From Musa acuminata AAA Group (lineage: Eukaryota; Streptophyta; Magnoliopsida; Zingiberales; Musaceae): a DNA stretch of 64,000 nucleotides. Location of the stretch: contig NC_088339.1 of NCBI RefSeq assembly GCF_036884655.1, forward strand, positions 23,951,501 through 24,015,500, read 5' to 3'. Below the pieces are notes generated by a model that was not told the origin of the DNA, ran no database searches, and was given only the letters and a program-made list of their open reading frames with translations. The first letter of the stretch is position 1. Each line of letters starts with the position of its first letter. This document shows, one piece after another, positions 37,725-52,003 of this stretch. Made by a program: the position numbers and the translations under genes.

Positions 37725-38232
37725 CCCTTCCGCCGTTTCCCCGCGCCGGCCTCCCGTTGCCACTTGCGCCTCGTTCTCTCGTCGAAGACGTTTGCGGTGG
37801 CGAGTGGAGCCAACGGGCCCCGGGTTTTAGTTTATGAAGGTCCGTTATGGTGATATAACGGTAACCCCGAATCCGATATGTGAATAGTAAGTAACGGTTC
37901 TTTATTGTGTGTATCAATAAAAACTTGTTATTTCATTTATGTTTCCGTTATTTATGTGCAACGTAACGTGATTTTATTGTATCAGTCAGTGTTTCGGAGT
38001 CAGGTTAATGTTGCAGAGCCAAAATAACGGTTTGGATATAGTATAAACCCGTCATAGTCTCTATCTGCTACATTAGCTATAAGCCAAAAGGACTTGATTA
38101 GCTATACAGGCATGCAAATCTCTTTAAGACAATTTCATCGTTAATATTTGATGATTTGAGTTAATGACCTCTCTCATGCTATGCTATTGTTTCTGTGCTC
38201 TCATAAACTTAGTTGTTTTTACCTATACGAAA

Positions 38233-38280
<48 letters not shown>

Positions 38281-40491
38281 TTATAAAAAAAATTATATTT
38301 TTGTAACTTTATAGAAAGAGAATATAAAAGAACACACAAGTAAATTATCATATATGTTATATAACTTTATATCGTGGGAGGGGAGACATTGCGACTTGAT
38401 TCGGTCCGAATGTACAAGGTCGATCGTGGACCGAATCTCGAGGCTTTGTTGTTTCATTGTGGTCGACCCGAGGTGGGACTTGATCGATCTGGTCTCTGGT
38501 GCACCGTTGCACGATAGACCGATGTCAGAAGGTGGAATCTAAACTCGATTTTATCGATGCTTAAGTTAGTGAGTAGATTATAAAGTGTAAGATAGATCGT
38601 TTTGCTCTCCGAGTTAGGGAATTAATATTTATATGAGATGACTCAAAGGTACGTGGGTTATTGATGGATGTTGATGCTTTGTTCAGCATGATCATGCGAG
38701 TGGTTGATACATACATTCATAACAACGTGGGTCGACCATCTGGGCCTAAACTGTGTAGCATCAACCCGTATAATCCCGAGCACATAGTTAGTCATGCACT
38801 GTCCACCAGGTTGACTACTCTTCCTATGGATGTGTGTCCGATCGTTCCATATTAGCTTCTCAATGGTGACCAGTTGTCAATCTGTGACTGGTGTAGAAAT
38901 ATTTTTCATTAATATATAATAAGAAATAACTAAAGATAAATTTGTAAAATTATCACCTATTTCCGAGTGATGTGGTGCCGAGCCAAGAGGAATTCTAAGT
39001 AATAAGATTATGTTGGGGGAGGGGGTGTACCCTACAAAACTCATGATGCTCAAGCTCGTGGTTATAATCGTGATGATGTGACATGTGGGTAACAATGCTA
39101 GCAAATACATTTGACGGGGTAAGGGTTGCTAACGGTGACATGTCAATCGAATGAAGATGATGTATCAATCGAATAAAGATGTCAATAGCTAATCACACCT
39201 CGTAATCCTCATATCAATAACCAAAATAACTTGTTGAGCTTAAATCATTGGCCCAAACTATTGAATATTTTCAGTGTGAGATTAAATTGAAATATCATAT
39301 GCTTGAGATATAATTTAAATTTTAAAAAATATCATGTTATATTTAGTTAACATATTAAATTAGTAATCAATAATCCCCCTCTTTTAATTTAGTTAATTAA
39401 CTAATTAATATATTAAATTAACATCTCTCTCTCTCTCTCTCTTTAAATTTAGATAGGGTTAGGTTTTTAGGTTCTAAATCGAGTGAAACTAATATGTATC
39501 CCAAATAATTCTCATCCTTATCTACAACTCAGAAGTCAATCAAACCTCTCACTTTTTAAATCAATGCTAATGATAGAAAAAGGTAGAAAAACTGTTGCAG
39601 TTCTCTATATGTAGCATTGGGAAGTTATAAAAAGGAATTCAATGTTAATGCAAATAATAATTTAAAAGAAAATTTACAAAAATCCAACAAAATCTATTTA
39701 TCAACACAATTAAATGGATATAATTTCGATGTGAAACTAAATTCGGTACTGATATCTTCGATCAGATTTGATATGAATTTATATAGGAATAATGGATTTG
39801 AATTCGAATAGCACGTTTAGTTTTGGATCCGATTCAATTTTAAAACTAAGAAATCTTCAATAGAAGAATAATTTAGCTACTAAAGGGATGAAATGTACTT
39901 AGAGATCCGAAACCCGCGCCAACAGATCCGATAGAGCCCGAGTTGGTCTCCGAGACGTCCGCGAATCGGACTCCAAACTGACTTGCGGTCGTCATCTCAT
40001 CAAAGACCGTGGGCCCACTCGGATTATTGTGGGCCCCGAAGCTAAAGGACCTCTCAGAAACGGGGTGCGCGGGACGAGTGTGCACACTTGTTGACCGTGA
40101 CTCAGCCGTAACGACCACGAACCCTTCCGGGGTGCGCCCCGGCTGCTCCCCCACCCCCAAGTGTTGAGATTCCATTGCTAGCGAGTTGGAGGCCCCATAA
40201 CGAACAACCATTAGAAATACACCACGTAGCTTATTCACACGCACCTCCGGCACATCGTACCGCATTCCCTGGACCCCCGGCGACTTAATTCGTTACGTAA
40301 AGTAGAATATCGGTTGTGGATTCGTTCCATCCGAAACGGCGTAGCCAAAATTAGAAAACGAATCCGCCACCGTTCTGCAAACCGACTTCTGGCTTCGAAA
40401 CCCTCGCCTCGCGCTTTAAAGGAGGAGGAGGAGGAGGAGGCGAGGAGAGGAGATCGCTTCGATCCCATTGCGATCCCATCACCGGGATATT
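37725..40491. other. divergent intergenic region with (AT)n microsatellite
   Basis: This lies between the divergent TBC and phosphatase genes. A (AT)n run spans 38235-38274. A more GC-rich stretch of unknown origin lies at about 38370-38560. From about 39900 GC content rises towards the phosphatase start, and a (GGA)n run (about 40421-40440) sits in its 5' UTR. Confidence 0.55.
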
Positions 40492-42358
<1,867 letters not shown>

Positions 42359-42726
42359 CGAACAATCTCTCCTATTTCTTTTCTATTTTTCTTATCATGT
42401 GGTTTTGTCGTGGAAGTCGAACATTCCATTGCAGATCTGCTCATGTACATCGTTCTCTTATCGGAATATCAATAATCTCTTGACCCTATTTTTTAGGTGC
42501 CAGGGGAATTCTTCTCGTCTATTTGTTGTTCCTCTCAAAGCTATCATCTGTTACAACTTTATATGCGATCTTTTCAACTTCATAGGATGAGAAAGATGGA
42601 TAACAGCTTGGATGCATTTACGATCGAGATTAGCTGTTGTGACATGCAATCCAAATGTTACACAAGATATGCTGTTTACATTAAGGTAATACCAATTAAG
42701 CTGGAGAATAAGAAACAGTAGGCATA

Positions 42727-43570
42727 ATGACTATAACTGTCGGTGTCAGATTAGTCACCCGTTCTTCCACCCACGCGTTCGGAGCCTGGCGCTTCCTCAC
42801 GGTTTTTCCGCCCCCACCGAGCTTGCCTTCGGGTCCCACTTCTCGCCACCCAGGCCTTAATAGAGGTGCAGCGTCCGACCCTTCAACCGTACCCGGGATC
42901 GGCGTTAACACGGATCTTGAAGCAAATGGAAGGCGATCAGTGAAGAAGGGTGGGTTACCTGTCGTTTCTCGCTCGCGTTCTCCACCTGCCCCGTTTCGTT
43001 TCCTCTCCCTCTCGTATTACACTTAGACATGGCCCTGCCGACCCTATACCCCCATCCAACCGTTCGTCCTATCACATTGAACGGACATCAGAAGCGTGCA
43101 TCCTAACTTACAATCCTCCGCCAGTCAATTTAACTTCCCTGCGAAAGGAGGAGCTGCGACGGTTCGGTCACCTCAACCGTTTTGACTCCCCGGCCCGAGT
43201 CTACTCGGCTCGAGTTGGAACGGCGGGAAGCGTTTCCCGCCCCATATCCCCTTCATTAATTGGTCGCGCCTCTCTTTCTTGATTCCAGAGAAATCCAGCC
43301 ACTGCCGCCGCTCCGATCCGCCGTCGAGGTCCGGCCGGTACGCGTCCCATTCACATTCTCGCCTTTGTCCCATTTTAGATTTGGAAACCCTATTCCACCT
43401 ATCCATTCTCTGCTTTTGGTCCTTTTAGGGTTTGATGTGAACTGGTTGTATCTTGAACCGTTCTAATGCAGTCCTTAAGGGGTTTGGGATGGCTTTTCCC
43501 GTGGGAAAAAGACCGATGAGATGAAGAACCTGTTAATGTTCTATATGACGAAAGGATTTGGCGATTGAGA
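42727..43570 (+). promoter_or_regulatory. GC-rich island with exon-like segment, possible promoter/first exon
   Basis: Bases 42727-43400 are CpG-rich, unlike the surrounding sequence and like promoters or first exons elsewhere in this window. A good acceptor (TTCTAATGCAG, 43471) and donor (TTGAGA|GTAAGA, 43570) bracket a 99-bp segment. Its longest frame reads DGFSRGKKTDEMKNL, then LMFYMTKGFGD, stop. I cannot tie it to a family or to downstream exons. It may be a non-coding transcript or a relic. Confidence 0.3.
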
Positions 43571-46500
43571 GTAAGAGACATATGGTGTGTCATTGTATCT
43601 TTTCCATTCCATGGAGACATCAACCGTCAAGTTTGAACCAAGCAGAAACTGAATGAATATTGTAGATTATACATGCTAGGATTGGCTGTGGGATAAGCAT
43701 ATCGAGGGAGACGTTTGAGTTGCATCACTTGATCACAAATAGAGTGATTGAAATGGTTTGCAAATTCCCAAAGATTTTAATATGAGAATGAATAGCTTAT
43801 AAAGAGTTGCGCATTTGATTTACTGAATTTGCCTGAACCGCATCTGCATCTGATCTTACCAGGGCAATTGTGACTATCGGCTTCTTTTATATACCATTGC
43901 AATCTGCTAAAGCTTCTTTTCCAACATGAAATTCTATTATGTCAATTCGAGTTGATCTTTGGTCTCACATGTCAAAATGTCTTAAGCTTGAAGCATGAAA
44001 TACTAGTTTAGACAGAAAATATAAAGAGTTGCTGAGCCGAGTTGATGCTTTGTCATTGTTTAGGAATTGCATACAGATGTTCTTTTGCTGATTCAGCTGC
44101 AACTTTATTTTCATGAGTGTTCCGGGAAAGGCCAAAAAAAAAAAAGTCTATGTTTTTTCTTCAGGACTGGCATCTATAACTGTGGAAATTTAGTTGTTTC
44201 ACCAAGAAGCTGGTTGTTACCTACAAAATGTAAAAAGAGAGCCTCTATCTTTACACCCCTGTTTGTGGTCCTTTTTGGGACATCACAAGAAAATAATTTA
44301 GGTGTCATGAACAATAATCTTCCATGGATTTTTGACCATATCAATAGGTTCACAAAGTTAGGGCATAAGCAGACATTAAATGTGCTAATTCTCTATTTGA
44401 TGGCCAGTTGTTTGCAACATAGCCGATAAGTTAGATCATGTTGACCTTTTAGAGGATGTCTTCTAGGGACTAGAAGGTTCTCATAATAATATATTTTGAT
44501 ATCTTTTTGCTATGCACTTTATTCTCTTTAGCTTCTGAAATGAAGAGAGCAAATCTTGTTAAAAATAAAGCAAACTGATTTTTCCACTTGAAATAATAGT
44601 GATAGCAAGCAAATAGAATCATGTTAGAGTAGAAAGAGGGTGAAAGATTAAATTGTCTAGTGATATGGATACACATCATGTGGTGCATATCCAAGCATAG
44701 AAATGTGGAAGATCTGAAATGACAAACAAAGAGATACAAAAGAAACGAGAAGTGGAAAAAACATCATGTTCAACTAAAAGCCAGCTGCATTTCAGTTGTT
44801 TGCACTATCAAGTATAACCCTGCTACTGAAGGAGAGAATCCAGTGAAAGCATAGGAGTTGCATAAGAATTCTGTTTGCACTATTAGTCCTTCTAGTTTTT
44901 CCATCTCAGTTGTCATTCTATATTTAACAGTGAGGAAGTTTGGAGATCTGCTATTGGTAAAATCAAGATTGGTGAGCTTCATCAGATGACATGTTGGATA
45001 AAACAGAATCGAGCAAACGAAATTTACAATCTCAAGCTGAAGGTTCCACCCCTTATTTCCTACTAGTTCTAACCTTTATCAAAATGATAATGTGAACAGT
45101 CTCGGATAGCTTGTAAATTAACCTTTGAGGCTGTTTTTGCTGCCTCACTCGGCAATGGGGTAAATCATCCCAATCTGCACTTTTATTCAAGCCAAATGGT
45201 TCTCCAAAAGGTAACATGAAACTAACTTTTCACTTACCACAATTGCTATTCCTGCATTTTTTTTATGGACTTCAAGTTGGATTTAGGAATCTTCAAGGCT
45301 CAATTTATTTTTATGACCTAAGTGATGAATTTTCTGTATAAAATAGTTGACACGAGTTTCATGCCTTCAGAACGTGAGTTACATTGATTTCTTGCCATAG
45401 AGAATCAGACCATAAGCTAACATACCGAATTTTTGCACAACTAGGAATGATTTATGTGATAATTTTGAAGTTTTAATTATGAGACCAAATGGAGTACATT
45501 CATATCTCATGTACTTGTTGATCATGCATTAGAGCCCATGTTTTTTTGCTTGAAAACATTTCCTGTGTCTTAAAATAGGAAGCCATTGAACTGAAATTAC
45601 TGAGATTGTTTTTTCGATGTGTCAAGCTTTTAATATTTGGTGATAGGATAACTTCAGGAAAGAAAACTGTGAAATGTTATACTGCAAGAGTTTGAACCCC
45701 ACAAGATGCAGAGCAGGGTTATCGGTGCTTGAACAGGACTGTCTCCCTCGGTGAAGGCCCATCTCATTTCCCATCACATGGGTGGTGGGTACCCCTTCTA
45801 CCAATGTCGCCATCTATTGATGGCAGAACAGTATGGAACTTGGTGTATCTATGCTGCAATGGCCCACTCTTTCCCACTGTACTACAAACTAGGCCTGTAG
45901 GTTCATAAATTAGATAAGGTTTACTGCTGTATAGGCAAGCAACTTAATTGCTTTCAAGCTGATCTAAGTGGTGCAGATTGGCCTCAGTTCACTTTTACTT
46001 GGTCCACATACACTTTAGGGACAATATATTGGCCTTGTATAAATAATTGAGACATGCATAATCATCACTGAACACTGCCATTTCATGTCTAATTCGTTGC
46101 TTTTGCCATCAACTATGATTGCTAGACTCGAGCTAAATATCCTTTATTAGCTCTATCATTATATTACTACTCTTAAATGGGGTAGTCCTGGCAAACCATT
46201 CTGGTGATTCATTTGCTGAGTTTTCACGTGTCCTGTGCCCAACAACAGTACCACAGTGACCAGTATGAAGGCAATGGTTGTACATGCAGCAACCATTTGT
46301 GGTCCAGTGTGGGTGAACTACTGCATCGTATTAAAAGCATATTATCTGCTTCTATGTTCAGTTCTGCATTTATTGTTTGGTTCAAAGTCAATGTAGGTCT
46401 GCTTAGGGTTTTCAATGATTGGTGCAACCACAACATGAATTTATCATCACACTCGCATTGGTAAAGTAACTACTTTACATCTATTTCAAGCTTCTTCTAT

Positions 46501-49500
46501 GCTCTACTGGAGTAAGTCCTTCGAGATGCTCTTCTCTAAAAAGAAAGAGAAAGCTGGCAGAAATTTGTTGGTTAAGGGTCAACAATATCATTGCAGTTGA
46601 GGTTGTGAATTTTCTTATCCAGATCATTGCAATCATGTCATTTCTCACTGGTGGCCACCTAAATGATTATGTTCCTGGTTTGCATGCAAAAGAAGGGATT
46701 TTTTTAAAAAAATCTTTTAAAATATTTAATACTTGGCCCCTTATCTTGGTTTGCAGATTTAATACATTGGTTGGCTGAATTAAAAGGTAAACAGATGACA
46801 CAAGTTGATGAATTAGCACCGGAATTCCAAGATCATATAGCAGGATTAGATGTAGTAGAGTTAAATCAACTAGACATTCATTTTCAATCATTCAGGCTGG
46901 CCACATGTGAAACCAATCACTTTCCTACTGTTCTGGAGCATCATATGATGTATTGCAAGAGCACTACTATTTGGTATTGTTGTTATCAACCTCTACTAAT
47001 CCAAAGGCTTGTAGATCAGACTTGAGGGCACCACCTTATGTTTAGATCCTTTTCCTTTTCTTCTTTTCTGGTTCTTTTGATCAGCATGGAGATAGATGAT
47101 GGTAGTTGTTATAAGCTTTAATTTGTTCCTTCTTTCAGAGAACAAACTTTTGGTTTTAAGATTATTCTTTTGTAACTTGATTGATCGGAGTTGAAGGCAC
47201 GAAAATAATCCCTTCTATTAGAAATTAAATTTGAGTATGTATCTCTTTTAAATGTTTAGGAAGTAATGGGGCTGTAGCCAAGTTGCTGGCTGCGACTATT
47301 GAAGGATAACCTTTTTGTCCTTGTAGAGCTTATCGCTAGGGTTTTATCCCTCCATGCTTTCTCCTTATCATCCAGTGATAGTAGTTAGATGGTCGCATCA
47401 AGCTTCCCACGCTTCCTTTGCTATGTTCTGTAATTGATTATGGCGGCATCATCACACACATATGAAGGAGACATCACTTCAGCCTAGAAGTTTTTGTCAT
47501 TCAGTGTGAGTGAAGGATGATGAGCATGACTTGCTTCCTACATCATCTCCCATTATGTGCCCAAAGGACAGCCCTAGTCTTTTGTCTTTTCGCAGAACTA
47601 GTCTCCTGTGCTACGTTTCATGAAACTGGAGTCTCTGTTTCATTTCAATAGCAAACATATAATTGGAATCCCAAAAGAACAAGAATTAGAAGATGAAGCA
47701 TGAAAATGCAAAGAGAATAGATGCTGACGTTTTTGGAAGAATATAAAATGAAAAAAAAGTAGAAGTCAGAAGTAAGTAGTAACTAAATTAGGTCTGGTTT
47801 TAGTGTTAGGGTTTTCTTTGTGTCCATATTGTACTGAGATTCCAGAGGTAATACATGTGTCAAACCATATAATTTTTTTTTTGTTTCTTTCTTGGTGTTG
47901 CTGCAAGGCTTTTTATCTTGTCACACAAACCAAACATAAATGGTCAAATTCTGAAGTAGTTTCTTTTGATGAAACACCTTAACATCTTGATCTCCAATGG
48001 CTCTCTCTCTCTCTCTCTTTTTCCTTGGCTATATACCTCTTGGGAAAAGAGAGTGAGAAAACTTCTTGCCTTTTGCTCTTGGCTGTTTTGTTGCGATGTG
48101 CAACTTCAGGAAGCACATCACATGTCGTATGAATCCTGAAAGGACCCTTGGATTTGTACATGCATACGAGGCTGCTCCTGTTTGCCAACTTGTTGTCCCC
48201 TTTCATCAATTACAAAGAGTGCAGCAAACCCCTTCCTGTCTTAAAAGTTCCCCATGTCGTGCCTTAAATCCCTTCTATCTCTACCATCCTTTTGATTGTC
48301 TCACAGCCAGTAGTACACCATCAGCCTTGTCTCTCACAGGTTAAAAGTCCTCAGATTTGGTTTTGATAGATGAAGATTTTGATGCCCCCATGATTGAAAT
48401 TCAGTGCTTATTGGCCCCACGCATGTCTTCTTCCTCTTTAAACATTGTTGCATGCCCACTATAAGTACTGGTCATTTTTTTCTATATCTTATCAGTTGAT
48501 CAGGGTCTTCATCACAGATTTTTCTTCTCTTCAGTTTGGAGAACAATAAGTGAACATGGTCAATACTGAAGCATCTGAGCATGACTAGGAAAAGTGTGAA
48601 ATGATATATGGTGTTTATGTACACTGTAAGAACATGCAGTCAGATGATTAAAAAGTACAAGTGAATTTATCTTGTTGCGCGTAAGTTTATATCTGATGCT
48701 ATGTTGTGTAGTTTTTATATGGATCATGATAGCTTTACTTCAAAAAGAGAGAAGAAAAAGAAAATGATAGTAGCAGTAGAGGCAAGTAAATTCCTAGATT
48801 ATCTTTCTTTCCTAAATTTCTTCTCTGAAATTTGCAGGACCCTCATTATGCTAGTCCCTACGGTTCCTTTTTTGATTTATCTGCCTAAGAAGGCTAATTC
48901 AAAAACTAGTGCTGAAGGATTCAACACTTGCTAGCATCATCCAAATTGCTGCCTAAATTATTGAAGACGACAAAATTCACAAGGACCTCGTTGATGTCAG
49001 TGGGCTCCCATGCTGCAGTTGTTGCAAGTGAAATATGGATGAGATGTAAAAGGGACAGTGGGCTTCTCAGTTGTTTCTTCTGACGGACACCTGCTGTCTT
49101 TTTTTACCAACCAAAAGAGAGAGTGTGTGGGAGCAAAAGCTGAGCGCAGAAGGCCACATGAAATGTTGCTGAAAGGGAGAAACTGTAACAGCCCATTCCT
49201 CATCATTCTCACACATAGGATTAGCTTGTAAAGGCCAGGGATCTTGGCAAGAACTTAAGCCACCACTTTGTTTTATTCCATGCCTTTGGGGAGAAGGAAG
49301 GTGGAGTAAATCTGGAATCCTTATTCCCAATACCAGAGGGCATCAACTCTCTCACCTTCGATGGAGGACAAAGGCCTTTGTGGCCATGCATCACTTTTGT
49401 TTCCGAAAGCCAGTGCCCACCACAGATGGTGACATTTGCTTTTGCTAAAGAGGATGAGGTATGGAGGAGAGTGCAGCTGTGTTACTCCAACAATACTTTG

Positions 49501-50744
49501 CTGGCTAAAGCAGATCCTGCAACGAGGGAAACACACCAAGAACTTTCTTACAGTTTCTTTATACCAAATAGTGCAACATGCTCCCCTATTGGAAAGCCTT
49601 TATGGGCACTGAAACTGGTGCAGGAGTGGGGAAAGAGAAATCAGAAGCTTGTTCACCACTCTTTTTGAGAATTCCTGTAGGTGCGCAGCCTCCTCTCTTT
49701 TCTGAGTTTGTAGACTTTTTTTTTTTTTTTCTTCTTCTTCTTTCTTTTTAATGTCAAAAGCAATTGGAAAAGCCTATGGAATAGGATGTCTGCTTGTTCT
49801 TTATACCTGGAAAATCATTAACATGGTTGATTGCTTTTGAGTGCATTAGGATCATGAGGTTAGTGAGCAGAAGCTACAACAAATGGAAACTTTTGAACTC
49901 CTCCTTCGTTGCTGGTATGACCCACTTCCGGTGAGGCCAATCAATGCACTCTTACTCTGTGAATTCCTATGATTCCATGTGATTGCAGAATTGGAGTGAG
50001 AAAACAACAAAAAACCAGAATGTGGAATCAAGCAATTTTGATGCTTATAATTATTATGTACACCCACCCTTGAGATTTATGATACATCAACTTGCATCAA
50101 GTCAAAAGAGTCTGATTGTTCTATTGTGGCATTCCAATAATCCCTTTCTTAATCGATAAATCTTTTATGTCTTTCCATTATCTTGGATAGGTTATATGGA
50201 TCTTTTTCTGAGATAATATATCTAAGAACAATCAACTTTCTTACATTCTTTTTGTAGTCTCGAAGAGATCTCAAGGCCCCATAATAAGATCTTTAGATAA
50301 GAGAATGACAAATGCAATAAAACGATAAAAAGATGTTGTCCCAAGAAAACAAACACTTACACGTTGAAATGATAGGTTTCGTGTTTTACCGAGTCCAAAA
50401 TATTTATATATATATAAAAAAAGGAAAATTCCTCCGAATAAATAAATAATAAAACATGGAACGGAATGGACGGTGAAACAATCAGCACACTTGATGGTCC
50501 TCCGCTGCCAACGTTTCCAGAAGACCACGTTAACATAAAAGCACACTTGTTGGGAACACCTGCACCGGGAAGACCGAGCGCCGGGGGACACGTGGCAGAA
50601 AGTCGACGGATGCCGACAGCATTCTGCCGCGATCGCCTTGATGTGATCCGATGGTAGACAGAGGTCGTGGAAAGTGAAACTTACACGGTCGGGGCGTTGC
50701 CACGTTTTGGGTCCACCAAATTACAAGGAACAATAATAATAGTA

Positions 50745-50780
<36 letters not shown>

Positions 50781-52003
50781 GTAATTAACGAGACTTTTGC
50801 CGCGGGTGTTGGTAGGCTCCGAGTGTGGATGACATCGATGACTTGATTAGGAGTAGGACCTAATAATGAACACCCCAACTCAGCTTTCATGACAACTAAA
50901 ATGTTCTTATTTGCTGTCATAAATCAATGGAGGAGGGATTTGATTGTGATGATTGAATAGAATCTTGATTAACCAAACGAATTAGTAATTTTATTCAAAA
51001 TTTGTAGAATTAAAATGAGTTATTTAATATATTGAAGTTATTTAATTTATATGATAAATATTCAGATTCTTCGATAATAATTTGGAAGGAGTGATCGAGT
51101 CAGTTGTGACGTGTAATTACGGAGGGAGACATGCTTGAGCAGATGAAACGCAAAGGCAAGCTGAAGAACAGAGAAACCACAGCAAGATAAGAGAGAGAGA
51201 GAGAGAGATGTTAGCCAAGTCGAAACCGTGGATGCATGTGATCCCAACACTGGTGAGTGTGAGATACCTACCGCCACCTTCACCTCCACTTGTCCGGGAT
51301 TCAGAAGCTGGACAGACCACCACTCTGTCGCTTTCCATGCCACCCTCCCTCCATCCCTCGCTCACCGTCATTGAGCCCAGATGGAACTGTAGAAAGAGGA
51401 ATCTCTACCCCCCCCGCCTGCCGCTCCTGCATCATCTAAGCGAGGTTTGATGCATTATCCAATTCACTGTTCCACCACTTGCAATGATGCTAGCCTACCC
51501 TCTCTGGCTCTATATCTACACTTGTCCTTACCTCCATGTCAACTTACGTCGTCTCTCTCTCTCTCTCTCTCGCTCTCTCTCATCCTATTCAAAGCTCAAT
51601 GATTGAGACCATGCAAGGCAGTTGATGGCTGGGAAGACCACATAGGCCCTCTGTTCCTGGCGTTGCAGTCCTGTGCAAGACCTGCCTCGTCTTCGGCTCT
51701 CGAGATTTCTGCTTGGTTTTACCTCTCGGTTCATCACCTACCACCTTGTCCACTTGTTTTGTTAACCTCTTTTGAGATCCTACTGTTGCTCGATTCCATG
51801 GAACTCACACGGCTGTGATCTCTCTTTTCTGAGTTCGTGGAGGTGGTAGTCTCTGTGTCTTCTTCTTCCTTTGCCTGCGCTTGCTCTTCCTGTTCTCTGG
51901 GAATCGAACACTTTGCGTCGCCTTGCTCTTCTCGTCTTACCAGGAAAAGCTACTTCGTGGATCGAGCTGGAAGCGGAGGGACGAGAGAAGCACGCCTGCT
52001 TCG
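43571..52003. other. long gene-poor interval
   Basis: About 8.4 kb with no frame that I can support. An (AAT)n microsatellite occupies 50732-50783. A more GC-rich patch at about 50460-50720 has a G-box (50589-50594). The last 450 bp, with a (CT)n tract at 51551-51580, are probably promoter and 5' UTR of the SPL gene. Confidence 0.5.

Noticed and set aside
39873..40265. 130-codon minus-strand frame in the GC-rich region upstream of the phosphatase gene
   Set aside because: No family resemblance; it lies in the probable promoter, where GC-rich DNA yields long chance frames.
46771..47025. Frame reading ELKGKQMTQVDELAPEFQDH
   Set aside because: No splice context or family match could be found, and the codon use is AT-rich like the surrounding intergenic DNA.
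49321..49668. Overlapping frames on both strands near 49.4 kb
   Set aside because: Neither frame shows a domain, an accepted start context or splice partners.
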